DNA from: Spizellomyces punctatus DAOM BR117 | Lineage: Eukaryota; Chytridiomycota; Chytridiomycetes; Spizellomycetales; Spizellomycetaceae | Assembly (NCBI RefSeq): GCF_000182565.1 | Contig: NW_015971551.1 | Coordinates: 27,638 to 91,637 of the forward strand | Direction of reading: 5' to 3' | Length of the DNA: 64,000 nucleotides | Translations under genes and position numbers: made by a program | Notes under the pieces: generated by a model | Told to the model about the DNA's origin: nothing | Database searches by the model: none | Seen by the model: only the letters and a program-made list of their open reading frames with translations | Part shown: piece after piece, positions 40,555 through 51,795 of the stretch | Position numbering within the stretch: position 1 is the stretch's first letter | Layout: each line of letters opens with the position of its first letter

Positions 40555-41778
40555 GCGAACCGGTTTATCAGAGTCATTTGCTACACAATGTCCTTCTTGC
40601 CTGCTTACTGTCAGTTGTCAAGACTATATGAAAAGCATGGATTTCGATGGTTCAGCGCCATCCCACTTCGCCGCTCCCTCATCCAAAGCCATATCCGCAT
40701 CGACATGGTCATCCTGTACCAGCATATTCTTTGCATCATGCGACAAGAAGCAGAAACTGTTGAAAAGGTCGATTTATGGTTGCACATCTGTAATCTGCAG
40801 AACAAGGCTTTTAGATCTCATCGTGGAATGTGTTTTGAAGGCTCGATCATGATGGATGGTACCTCGGTGTCAGTTTACTTGAAACATCCTGAAGCTGACA
40901 AGTATGGAAAGTGCGGCGGTGGGAAAAAGTCGGCAAAGACCTTAGAAGCTGAGGTGAAGGCAGTATATGTGGAGAACAACTTGCCTGCTTGTCGAGCAGC
41001 AGAGAACTTTGTCATTATCGACACAAACAAGCATGATCTTCTCTACTGCCAAGACAGCAATGGTATGACATTCCACTACACCACCAACCAGTGAGCCGTG
41101 GAGACAGGTAGCTGGCGATTTGCAAAGAGACGAGAAGCAATGAAAGCCGGCAGCATTGATCTCATAGAATCACATATCCCAAGCCACAAGATGATGAATC
41201 TCATGGACTTTACTCGCTACCTTCTCATTCGCTGCGCTGATTGGGATTGTCGCAAGGAGTTCTACTCCCACCCTGCCCACATGCAATGGAAGTGGCATGC
41301 ATTTATAAACTGTCAGAAGAACGAATCAGACCTCATAAGTGCCATGCACAACAAATACAGTGAAAACTTTACTGTTGTGATGGGTGATTGGAGCGACGCT
41401 GGTCAAACTGTGAGATTTCAGACCTCATCAAAGACAAAAGGTTGGTGCACCCTCTTTAAGCAGAACAGGATCAACTGCTTCCTTCTCGACAAGTACAAGA
41501 CCTCATCTGTCTGCCCTCACTGTTCCTCTGACATTGAAAAAGGCTTCAAAACATGACCTCATTCAAAACCTTGGCACCGTCACGAAGGCAAGATTGAAAA
41601 AGTCCACAGATTGCTGGGTTGTACCAACCCTAACTGTTTGCAGCAAGCCTGGACAATGCGCTACTGGAATCGAGATATGCTGAGCACCTGCAATATGCTA
41701 ATGATTGTGAGATCAATGTTGGATGGACACGGTAGACCAGAGGTGTTCAGCAGGAGGAGTGTTCCAGCGGTAGCGTAG
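40555..41778 (+). pseudogene. Fanzor (eukaryotic TnpB-like) RNA-guided nuclease, broken by two TGA codons
   Basis: One frame, with TGA at 41092-41094 and 41554-41556, carries Fanzor features in order. An N-terminal region has FRWFSAIPLRRS then HIRIDMVILYQHI, then WLHICNLQNKAF, and FEGSIMMDGTSVSVYL. RuvC-I is FVIIDTNKHDLLYC, a middle motif is VVMGDWSDAGQT, and then come DKYKTSSVCPHC, a second zinc pair (GCTNPNC) and the final WNRDMLSTCNM with the last catalytic Asp. Fanzors are known in chytrids and are carried by transposons. Codon 40588 is the first ATG; earlier N-terminal sequence may lie in another frame from about 40352. No transposon ends were found. It abuts the gypsy relic. Confidence 0.85.
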
Positions 41779-42153
41779 CGTAGATTAGTTAGATTAAGGT
41801 TTCCGAACCGGTTGTCGCGCGGTTCAATCCCTGGTGTGGAGGCACTGACATTTGTTTTTGCTAATACACTAAGCATACCATTAACTTCGAACAATCCATG
41901 CCGTTATCTGAACCCATGCAGCCTAGATACTTTGACATACACGATTGTGACGTAATCAAATGGCTTTACAAAACATACATAGTAAAAAACGATATGGAAC
42001 ACTATTTTACAAATCAACCTCCCAACCGAATCACTCTAATTCCTACATGGCATGTAACATCCGAGTCCATCTTCAATTTCTAACCACCATTACATCTATA
42101 GACAAGGTAGCATTCCGTATCAGCCTCGTCGAAATCCAACTACTTGACTTCCC

Positions 42154-43900
42154 TTATCGGTAACCATTGTCATCCCGTCGATACCGATCACTCGGCATCC
42201 TTGGCGGCGGTTGACTGTACTCACTGCCACCTCCGCCATAATTTGAGCCACTATCCGAATATTGCGCCACAAAGCCACTATAGTCAGATTCTACAGTCGA
42301 GTCGCGCGGTCGTTGAGGTGGGGGCTGCTGGTAACCGTAGGCTGACCGCATGCCAGCCTGGCTACCGTAATTTGATTGACCATCATAATCATACGACATG
42401 GGAGGTGGACTCGCTACCATTCTCATATCGGGTACTCCCGGTGGCGTGGCACGACCGCTCGGGTGAACCAGGGCACGAACATACGGATTCGGAAGCGGTG
42501 GTTGCGGCCCATAGCCACTACCGCCGTACGCAGATCCAGGCCCCGTCGGATAGTATTCTGACCCAGGTCCGTAAAGGGCCGCAGTTTCCCTGCCATAGTT
42601 ATTGTCCTCGTAATATGCATACTGTTCGGCTGGCTGGCTTATCAAGTCTACATCGACACTTGGTAGTGTAGGTGCGGGACGGGAGCTCTTTCCATACTTT
42701 GCAATCTCTTTGAGCTCCTTCTTTCGCGCCTGCTCTGCTCGTTTTCTCGACTTTTTGCGCAAGACTTCCGCGATACTAAATTTGTTCACTGTCAATAGGA
42801 CAATTCTCGAAAAACAAACACGCATGAATTCCCTACCGTTTGTCGACCTTGTGACAACAATATTCTTTTAAATTGCCTCGAATATTGAACAATAGAGGAA
42901 CATATATGAAGAAGGCAGCCACAAGTTGAATCGCCGAAATACCCCAAATGGCCACCGTAAGCGTCGAAAGCCAAATTTGGGCGGCTGGAACCTTTTGTGG
43001 CTGATTGATCATCAAATATCCCGCTGCTTCGAAGACATTGACGTCCGTCGGGGCATTACACAAGCCTCCTGATGATGTCGTATTAATGCTTGGTGCCCCG
43101 TTACTATCGGTTAAACAGAACCCTGGCGGATTGTTTCTCGGGCCGCCCGGTGGAGGATTATTCATGGTATCCTTGTACACGTCAAAGAGGAGGAAAAAGT
43201 TGAGTAGCTGACGTGGGAAGTCGGCAAGGAAAAGACGTTTCCATCCTAGCAAGAGAGCGATGATGAATACGACTTCAAAGCACATCTGCGAGAGCCGAAA
43301 CACACCTCTAAAGGTGAAGAACACCCAGAAAGCCAGTCGATCAATCGGCTTCCTAGATCCCTCGATTTTGTCAAACAAGCAAAAGTGCGGATATGATCGG
43401 ATGACATAGTATCTGTAGTTGACAAAAGCACCATCAGTATTTGAGTTCTACAAATCCAACCTGGGACAATGAATCACATACCGATAGGCCACAGTATTGG
43501 TAAAAGCGTAAGAAATGTCCCGAGACTTGACAATCGCCATGGCTTTTTTCCATTCAACGACCAATAAAACGTACGATAAAACTACAGTGGCCATGATGAG
43601 CCAAAAGCGGACTTGATTCGACAACGGCAGCGTGGACTCTTTGGTGGAATTTTCGTTCCCAACCAGCTGTTGCGGACTGACTTTGTCCAGCCCCTTGTCC
43701 ACAGCGGTGATGATGAGCAACAAAACGACACCCAAATCGGCCATGTATACAAGGACAGACTTGAGTGTCATGACAAAAACCCATATGTACTCTAGTTGAG
43801 TAAAGCATGAGTTGTCCACAAAGTCCTCCACATCAATGAGGTCAAATTTGTGGTCTTCAATGTGCTCTCGCTTCCATTTTGCGGCGCCGCAACAAGACAT
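42154..43900 (-). CDS. KCH1: Kch1-family low-affinity potassium transporter
   Basis: Three exons (43900-43482, 43412-42837, 42775-42154) with GT-AG introns of 69 and 61 bases give 538 residues. The N-terminus holds HKFDLIDVEDFVDNSCFTQL, then membrane segments (YIWVFVMTLKSVLVYMADLG and FWLIMATVVLSYVLLVVEW). The family signature follows, with SYPHFCLFDKIE, FWVFFTFRGVFRLSQMC and GWKRLFLADFPRQLLN, and a last membrane span. The C-terminal 200 residues are a Gly/Pro/Tyr-rich cytoplasmic tail. In yeast the family mediates potassium influx during mating-pheromone or stress calcium signalling. The second acceptor was chosen because the nearer AG gives an immediate stop. Confidence 0.85.
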
Positions 43901-44872
43901 TCTGCGTCAACGTCTCAAGGATAAACCGGGCCGGGCTCGTCCACACGGCGACTGGAGGAGAGGGGAAAGGGCACAAGCGGCCGCGTGTATGAGAGTCGGT
44001 GTGCAGAACCGGGTGAAGTTGACGCTGTCGAAGAAGATACGTGTTGGGAGTTTGCCAAAATGCAAAAAGTGTAGGTGATGTCCAATGGCGAAATCAACGA
44101 CCTAGCATTTCCAATGTAAACGAGGCGCTGACAGCTCGTTCAAACGGACGGCCGCTTTTTCCCAACCTTTTTCCCCAACCTGGCCGCAAATCGGATAGAA
44201 TGCATTGGAATGGCTTGTACAATGTGGATTGCATTTTATATTTGGCATTTTTGGAGACTTGGCACCAAAGCCATATGCGCAAAAGATGCTTGTTTGATCT
44301 TGTTTGATTTCTGTAGCAAGTCTTCTGATCACCCTCCAAATGCCATTCAACAATTCTTGATGCAAGAAACCAACGGACGGCTGCAACTCTTTTTTTTGTT
44401 TTCTTGCTGGCTGTCGGCTTCCCCAAAGGCCCTTGACGAGCTTTTTGCCGGTTGAATGCGTGGCCATATTGCCGTTTGAAACTAGGTTTCATAAAGTGAC
44501 TTTCCAAGAATGTCCCTTCCATACAAGAACCTTGGAGATGGCCTTTTTTACCCCATCCGCCATTGCAAACAGTCTCCGAACAATGTCTCCAATCCGTCCA
44601 GTCCTTTAAGCAAGTGCGCCATGCAGGGCTTTAAACCCTTTGCCCAAAACGTCCCCCACATTGTGGTTTCCGGATGGGGGCGACAGGTTGGTCACGCGGG
44701 TCACAAGACTGTTATCTGTCCATAAATGGTCATATTGTTGCATTTACCGGCAGAATTGGCCCAAAACAGCCGGTCGCAGATGTTGAATAAAACTCGCCGA
44801 AGATGCCCATCCGTCCATCGTGCCTAGCCAGTTCTGTTCCTAAAGGTCCGCGATACATTGCGACAAGTCAAT
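43901..44872. other. Intergenic region, no gene seen
   Basis: These 972 bases separate two divergently transcribed host genes and should hold both promoters. A 142-codon open frame on the minus strand (44094-44522) has no recognisable features and is not called. Confidence 0.6.
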
Positions 44873-46006
44873 ATGCCCGCTGTACAAGACACTGAAATCT
44901 TGGTGGAGGCGAGTGATGTCTCCAAGACGCTCGTTCGCACCAAGCAACTGCCAGACCTGACCGACAATGACCTGTTGGTGCGCATTGACAGATTCGGCCT
45001 GTCCGCCAACAACATTACATACTCCATGTTGGGAAGGTCGTACCAGTATTTTGACTTCTTTCCCACTGAAGACGCAAAATACGGTAAACCTCCGGTCTGG
45101 GCGTCGGCAACCATTGTTGACTCACGCCACCATCAGTTCAAAGCGGGTGATCGCATCTACGGATACTTTCCCCTGGCAAAGTACACGATTCTCCCCGTTT
45201 CAACGCGCGGTTTAACACCAGCATGGTTCTACGTCCACAGACCGCAACTTCCGGAAGACCGAAAGGTCTACAATCAGTACTTTGTCTGCGAAAAGGATCC
45301 TTTGTATCTTCCGAACAAGGAGCGGGAGATGATGCTCTTTAGGCCCTTGTACTGGACTAGCTACTTTTTGGATGATTACATGAATGAGTTCCAATACTTT
45401 GGTGCCAAGCGGATTATTGTCTCGAGCGCGAGCAGCAAGACTGCTTTTTGTTATGCATTTTTGGCAAAGAAACGAGGTGGAACCGAGATCATCGGTGTAA
45501 CGTCCAAATCAAATGTGGAGTACTGCAAGAGCTTGGGCTTCTACGACTCCATTGTCACATATGACCAGGTCGACACGCTAAAGAGCAACGTTTCCACTGT
45601 CTACGTTGACGTTTCCGGAAACGCCGACCTTGGGCGGCAAATTCACGCGACGGTCGGAAGTGCGTTAAAAAAGTCATTGAGCGTCGGCATGTCTCATGCT
45701 CAAGAATCCCAGGGTGAATTTCCTGAAGGTGTGGAAGTCTTCTTTGCCCCTCCTTGGATGAAGAGGCGGCAGGAAGAATTACGCGGTCGGTTGCTTGGAA
45801 TGATGGTCGCATCATGGAAGGATGCCATGGCCAACGTCCACAAATGGATCAAAATTACTGAAGTTGTCGGCCCCGAAGAGGTCGAAAAGACTTGGCAACG
45901 CTTGGCAAAGGGCGGGTTGAGTCCCGACGTTGGTCTGATTGGATACATGTGGAAGGACGGTGAAAAGGGCGGACCTGAAGTGTGGAGCAGAAAGAGCAAG
46001 CTCTAA
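44873..46006 (+). CDS. DUF2855 family protein (quinone-oxidoreductase-like fold)
   Basis: From ATG 44873 the product is 377 residues in a single exon. The N-terminal region resembles the GroES-like part of medium-chain dehydrogenases (LTDNDLLVRIDRFGLSANNI, then FKAGDRIYGYFPLAKY). The middle is typical of DUF2855: FRPLYWTSYFLDDYM and IIVSSASSKTAFCYAFLAKK, followed by EIIGVTSKSNVEYCKSLGFY and VYVDVSGNADLGRQIH. Family members are found in fungi and bacteria and have no firmly established reaction. No catalytic zinc ligands are seen. An upstream non-ATG start at 44858 is less likely. Confidence 0.85.
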   Translation: MPAVQDTEILVEASDVSKTLVRTKQLPDLTDNDLLVRIDRFGLSANNITYSMLGRSYQYFDFFPTEDAKYGKPPVWASATIVDSRHHQFKAGDRIYGYFPLAKYTILPVSTRGLTPAWFYVHRPQLPEDRKVYNQYFVCEKDPLYLPNKEREMMLFRPLYWTSYFLDDYMNEFQYFGAKRIIVSSASSKTAFCYAFLAKKRGGTEIIGVTSKSNVEYCKSLGFYDSIVTYDQVDTLKSNVSTVYVDVSGNADLGRQIHATVGSALKKSLSVGMSHAQESQGEFPEGVEVFFAPPWMKRRQEELRGRLLGMMVASWKDAMANVHKWIKITEVVGPEEVEKTWQRLAKGGLSPDVGLIGYMWKDGEKGGPEVWSRKSKL

Positions 46007-46281
46007 CTTGCAGATGGAACTATTGCATTGCAAAGATTTTCTGAGGCCGCTTAGGATTTATAAGGACATCATCGAATATATTGTACATACACCCAACGAT
46101 GATCCTTTCTCATTTCAGTTGGATATCCAAATGCTTTATATTATGTTCAAGAAAAGAATCTAAAAAATAACAGTGAAACTAGGCAAACTACATCTCTAAA
46201 CTCATCAACATGCAAAATATCAAGAACAAGCGGAAAACGTAACATTTACAGGGAAAAGGTAACAACCCAGCTATGGCATTC

Positions 46282-46821
46282 TCAAGAGACCAGTATGGGC
46301 TGGGGAACGGTATATGGCGCTGCAGACGGCGTATTGCCTTTTGATGAGGTCGACAAGCGCTCCACAGCGGGTTGCGGCTGTGAAGTAGGCGCTTGGGGAG
46401 GTGCTTTAATGGTCACGGTCACAGGACTTGTTCGCCCACCTTTTCTTGCGTCTGAGCTTTGGCTCACGCCCTTGTCTTCCCAAACTGTGACAGGATATGC
46501 TCTCTCACCGACTCTGTAAGACACAGACCCAGGGTCAGTCCACAGTACAAACTCATCTGGAAAAGCCTTGTCGAGAGAGTGCTGCTGTACACCCGCGTCC
46601 TCAGCAGCGTCGACAATTAGAGCATCGACGCGTCCACCGAGAATCGAAATGGCGCGGAACCCATTTCCTCGCAATGGATGCGACGGGTCCCAATGCTGAG
46701 AAAATTTCGATTGCATTCTTGAGGACAGGACGGATTGGAAACGTGCCCGAGTCGCAGCGGGAGTTGACGATGGCAGATGTGATGCGAGAAACGTCGATGC
46801 GGCTGATAGCTCGTTTAGCAT
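46282..46821 (-). CDS. BTG/Tob family protein
   Basis: The 179 residues comprise a BTG domain in the first 110 residues: AASTFLASHLPSS, then FQSVLSSRMQSKFSQHWDPS, HPLRGNGFRAISILGGRVDA, and FVLWTDPGSVSYRVGE, which corresponds to the box B region. A short Pro/Ser/Thr-rich tail follows. In animals these proteins bind the CAF1 deadenylase of CCR4-NOT and promote mRNA deadenylation and antiproliferative control; the same role is inferred here. It is a single exon, convergent with the DUF2855 gene. CNOT11 of the same complex lies about 11 kb away. Confidence 0.85.
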   Translation of the reverse strand: MLNELSAASTFLASHLPSSTPAATRARFQSVLSSRMQSKFSQHWDPSHPLRGNGFRAISILGGRVDALIVDAAEDAGVQQHSLDKAFPDEFVLWTDPGSVSYRVGERAYPVTVWEDKGVSQSSDARKGGRTSPVTVTIKAPPQAPTSQPQPAVERLSTSSKGNTPSAAPYTVPQPILVS

Positions 46822-47342
46822 CCTTTTTTCCCTTTGTAATATGCAAATGTAGGAAGGAAAGCCGTGAATCGAAACGAGGCTTTTATAGTCAGAAAATAGA
46901 TTTGATGAACACGGTTGTTGTTGGGATGCGTTTGATTGTGTATGTTTAGCGTTTCAATCGTCAATCAACAGATATCCCCAAAATCAAAAGGCCGTTCGAG
47001 GCGTCTGCTTTGTTTTTATCCTCAAAAGTTCTTTTGGAAAAACGACAGCAACAAAGGGAGGAGAGCGATAAGCAACTCTTTGAAAAGGAACGCCTCCCCT
47101 CCGCTGTGGTCATGAGGGTTGTCATCCATTGGATAAGCGGCGCCTCAGGTGCCGCAACCTCCATTTAACCAAATATAGTTATATGGCTGCACTCGTTGTT
47201 GCCATGTTCGGTTGCTAGCGTATGGTTGGATCGGGTTCCCATGTCAACCCCGTGTATCACTTGAACTGTGTGACGCGGGCCGCAGAAATGCCTCACTCAG
47301 CTCCGACCTCTGCCTTTTCCTCATCTCGTTGATTTCTGCACC
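46822..47342. other. Intergenic region between divergent genes, no gene seen
   Basis: These 521 bases between BTG/Tob (-) and the oxidoreductase (+) presumably contain both promoters. No recognisable element is present. Confidence 0.5.
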
Positions 47343-49166
47343 ATGACACCTTCTATGCTCCTTTTTGATGGGGATCACTACAGCGCTGGACAATGGTACT
47401 TGATATGTCTTGTCATTTTAGTCGCAATACAGAGCATCCCGCGACTCTGGAGGAGCTTGCGCCATTTGCTTTGCAGACAGCGCAAAACAGTGGATGGTTT
47501 GTAGCCGATACTTGCCAGAAAGTCAGGTCTTGATAGGTTCCTAAATTGCGCTTTCCTTTGTCGTATTCTCTAGATGGTCAGCAAGCCACGACGCACAATC
47601 CCATTCTAGTGTTTTTCCATCGCTTGACCTATTTTCATCTCCCGTTCTATCCCTACTATCCGACCCGTCTCATCATTTTCCTTGTCCTCTACATACTCAT
47701 TTCCGTGTTATTTGCTACGGGATCCATTACTTTGGAGAAGGATGTAGGATATCCACGTTATGGATACATGGCCCTTGCAAATCTATGCGCTGCAACCATC
47801 TTCGCCCTCAGAAACTCTCCAGCCTACTACCTTTTGGCCTTGCCATTTGAGCGGACAATCGAATTCCACAAGTGGTTTGGAATTGGGGCTATGGTTTTTG
47901 CATGGGTTCACGGTGGACTGTATCTACGACAGTGGGAAGCGCAGGATGTGACCGCTCTCATGTTCAACATGAGATCGAGGTTGGCCTTTGGCGCCGCGGT
48001 AGCTGCTCTAGTTGCGTTCGTGGTGCTGGCAGCTCAACGTCCCATCCGACGCAGAATGTGGGAGCTCTTTTGGGCCATTCATATATTTGGGTACGCTCCC
48101 GCACAACGTTGTTTGAAAGTGGTAGATCCTGCATGATTGCTCAAACATTTGCCTTTCCCATCAGTTTCCTCGCCATATTTGTTCTCGTAAATTTTCATAC
48201 GACAAAAGGATTTGAATTCACACTACCACCGCTTCTCCTTTGGGGCTTGGACCGCGTTATCCGATTCACACGCGGATGGCTCAGACCTGCTGTTGCGGAG
48301 ACCTCTGACTGCAACGGCCAGGTTACGCGTCTTGTGGTCCACCAAAACCCGCTGTGGGGACGCGCGTATCAAGCAGGACAGTACGTGTTCCTTAACGTTC
48401 CCCGTGCTGGCATGATCGAGTGGCATCCCGCCAGTATTGTGTCTGGTGCGCCATTGAAAAACGATCTGGAAGGTGCTGATGGCGCTTTCCCACCGACGCA
48501 GAATCAATACACGTTAGTGCTTCGCAACGTGGGCTCCTTCACTCGCCGATTGACGCAAGTCGGAGCAAGCCAAGAGAAACTTAAAGTGCGCATAGATGGT
48601 CCTTACGGAAAATGGGATCTCGTCGCGAAGAATTACAATCTTATTGTTCTTGTTGCCGGCGGAATAGGTGCAACGCCTATCCTGTCAGTTCTATTAACGG
48701 TTCTTCGCAAATCTTCAAAGACAGGATTCAATCGCAAAGTAGAGTTCATTTGGGCGGTGCAAACGGAGAATCAAATCATGTGGTTTGCCGATGAGCTTGC
48801 CCAAGCATCTGCCCTTGGTGCACGCATTCGGATCTTTGTGACGCAAACTTCCGAAACAACATCATCTACTGCGATGGTAACGCATACAGAAGACGGTGTC
48901 AAGATGTTTGCCGGATGTGAGATCTTGTACTTCCGACCCCATATCGAGGATGTGTGCCAAGACATCAAGAACAATTTTCCTGGAATTGAGACTGCTGTTG
49001 GAGGTGGGGTCTTATCACCTGTGTCTTTGATGGTTCATAGCTAATGGTTCTATACTTTCTAGTTTGCGGTCCTCCTGGAATGGTACGCTCTACTCGAGAT
49101 GCAGTCCGAAAGTGCTCCGATGTGCGCTCTTTATGGCATCTACATGCCGAGGCATTTGATTTGTAG
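47343..49166 (+). CDS. NADPH oxidase / ferric-reductase-like flavocytochrome
   Basis: Four exons (47343-47496, 47574-48090, 48165-49003, 49063-49166) joined at GT-AG sites give 537 residues. After an N-terminal membrane segment the ferric-reductase domain shows two histidine pairs spaced for heme: HKWFGIGAMVFAWVH and HIFGFLAIFVLVNFH. The cytoplasmic part has a flavin-binding region (HPASIVSG, IDGPYGKW) and an NADPH-binding region (VAGGIGATPILSVL), with the last exon supplying CGPPGM and the C-terminus. It would carry electrons from NADPH across a membrane to iron or oxygen. No EF hands are seen, so a FRE-type or short NOX-type enzyme is likely. Splice phases were checked and keep one frame. 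Confidence 0.85.
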
Positions 49167-49563
49167 TACTCGCCGATGGACGGCACGACTATAGACAGTT
49201 TTGAATGGCTCGTCTAGGAAGAGGACCCTTTATAAGTTTGGATGAGTTTGTGAACGGCTGTACATAGTGTCTGTAACCGCAGGATGTATATATTTGATCT
49301 GTAAGGGTGGTAATCCCGATAGGACTGTATGCGCAGAATGTTCATGTAATCATGATCAGCCACATTGGAATGCGGGTGGAATGTAGTTGCACTTGATCGG
49401 GACTCGCACGGCGCGGCTGACGGTGGTTGACGGCCAACTCCAACACGCTCATCACATCTAGTGGACGCACGTAGTCGCGTTATATCACCGTATCATACAA
49501 TAGACCTCCCCCCTCCCATCCGCGTCCCACGTTTCATATCCTGCTGTATTCCCAGCCGATACC
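49167..49563. other. Intergenic region, no gene seen
   Basis: 397 bases between two genes on the same strand. A C-rich tract (CCTCCCCCCTCCC) lies about 60 bases before the MO25 start and may be part of its promoter. Confidence 0.5.
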
Positions 49564-51261
49564 ATGAGCTTTTTGTTTAAAGCACGACCGCGGACGCCAG
49601 CCGAGTTGGTGAAGGGAACTAAGGACTCGGTGCAGAAATTGGACGCTGGAGATCGGAAAAAGGTAGGTAAGAGTAAGCGGTGCGGATCTGGCTAGCGAAA
49701 ATGGCAGTCATGTGGCGGGAGACAGTGGATCCGAGACTCTCTGGATTTGACGTGGAGGCAGATTTTAGGCTCTGTTTGGACACTGGAAAATGGGCATTGA
49801 AGAAGAGGAGGATATGGAGAAAGACGTGGACTGGGAAAAAGTAACGAGTTGAAAGCAATCGGGATGCTAATAATCTAACATATCAGGCAAATGAAGAAAT
49901 ATCAAAAAATCTTATTTCCATGAAGACCATTTTGTATGGGGACGGTGGTAGGTACCTTAGACCACTTGCGAGGCTTTGTAGATGTGAGGTTGATCCGATG
50001 ATTTGGGGTATAGAAAATGATCCAGTACCAGAGCAAGTCGCACAACTTTCGCAGGAGGTATATAACAACGATCTATTGCCATCACTCGTGCAGAATATAG
50101 CAAAGTTTGAGTTTGAGGTATTGTCCGTCATAATATATCACGTACGACACAACCCGTTAATCGTACTTCTCAATCCCTTCTGTAGGCAAAAAAAGATGTT
50201 GCACAGATATTTAACAACCTGCTTCGGAGACAAATCGGAACCCGGTTCCCCACTTCGGAGTACATCGGCACTCGAGAAGAGATATTGGTTGCCCTAATTC
50301 ATGGGTTAGTACATCGCTGTAGATACTTCTAAAACATATTTCTCACAATGTTTTTCAGATATGAAAACCAAGAAATTGCTTTAAACTGTGGAATGATTCT
50401 TCGAGAATGCATTAGGCACGAATCGCTCGCAAAGTCCATCCTTGAAGGACCCCATTTCTGGAAATTCTTCAGTTACGTGGAACTATCGACTTTCGATGTA
50501 GCGTCGGATGCATTCGCAACCTTCAAAGTACGCTATGCAATTTGTTTTGCAACGGCTGCAAGATTGCTGATGGTGTTCATGTCAATGGTGTGCAGGACCT
50601 CCTTACAAAACACAAGCCCCTTGTTGCCGAGTTCCTTGCCAAAAATTACGACGAGGTAGGCGAAAGTTGTGAGACTGTTCGTCGCAATCGAAACTCACCC
50701 ATCTTCGGTTACAGTTTTTTGACAAATATACACAACTTTTAAACTCGAACAACTATGTCACGAAACGCCAGTCGCTCAAGGTAGGAAGATGATAATACGC
50801 GAGTAACACACTTCGGTGTACTAATGGTGTACCAGCTCCTGGGAGAACTACTATTAGATCGGACAAATTTCACAATAATGACAAAGTACATTAGTAACGC
50901 GGAGAACCTCAAGCTTATGATGAACCTGTTGAGAGATAAAAGCCGCAATATTCAATTTGAAGCCTTTCATGTCTTCAAGGTGAGCAAGTGGGATATGCTA
51001 GGTGAAAGTGGCCAATGCTCACTTTCAATGCTTCCTTTAGGTCTTTGTGGCGAATCCAAATAAAGCAAAGCCAATATTGGACATATTGCAGAAAAATCGG
51101 GATAAACTGATCACATTTTTGAGCAACTTCCATAATGACCGAACAGGTATGTTGCGCCCGTTTCTCTCACCCGACGAGTATTGAACTTCATGATCAACGT
51201 AGACGACGAACAATTTAATGATGAGAAAGCATTCCTCATCAAGCAAATACATGAGCTTTGA
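49564..51261 (+). CDS. MO25/CAB39-like scaffold protein
   Basis: About eight short exons, the first [20 protein letters not shown], encode the helical repeat protein MO25: [127 protein letters not shown] and a final FLIKQIHEL. These are highly conserved landmarks of the family. MO25 activates LKB1 and germinal-centre kinases in animals and acts in the RAM/Hym1 polarity pathway in fungi. Introns are short and some exact borders were not fixed; the stop is TGA 51259-51261. Confidence 0.9.
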
Positions 51262-51795
51262 CAACTATACTCCGCAGGCTTCCTTGCTTGCGGGTGATGA
51301 GCACCTTTTCATCTTCGGACCGCCCGGACTTACCGGGGTGTTTATTGTATCTTTTTTGTGCTTTATTCTATTTCTGTAGCGAAACCGAATTGGCTTTTCA
51401 AGGCGTTGAAGGCGTAGCGACGCTGGAGAATGCACGGCTTTCTTTACTGTATACTGATAATATCCCCTAACATAAATGTGTTCAAACCAGTTGGACTGAC
51501 TCATTCGAATGTGGATGGTTGTACCCACTCGCTGACGAAGCCGCACTCCGTTGGCCATCGAACAGCAACTCGCGTGGAATCTCGATAGGAACGGTCGCCG
51601 TTTGTTCGACTGTTTTGCATTCAGTTCAACAGGAACTGCTTGTAAGAAGCGACAGGGCGGATGAGGCTTTCAGTGGCTATCGTCAAACTGCAAGAATTTG
51701 GCCACGATCTCTGTCTGGGTTGTGCATCCCGTCCTCGAAGCTTTGTAGGCAGTTCCCCGCGGACAACCCCATTATTAACTTGAGAAACAGCCACC
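51262..51795. other. Intergenic region, no gene seen
   Basis: 534 bases between MO25 and TRAPPC9. Short open frames on both strands show no features of real genes. Confidence 0.5.

Noticed and set aside
41740-41850. tRNA-like stretch with a B-box-like GGTTCAATCCC downstream of Fanzor
   Set aside because: The T-loop sequence fits, but the T-stem and acceptor stem do not pair; it is not a functional tRNA and a SINE origin cannot be supported.
44094-44522. 142-codon open frame on the minus strand
   Set aside because: No recognisable motif, no paralogue in the window, and it lies in a region expected to hold divergent promoters.
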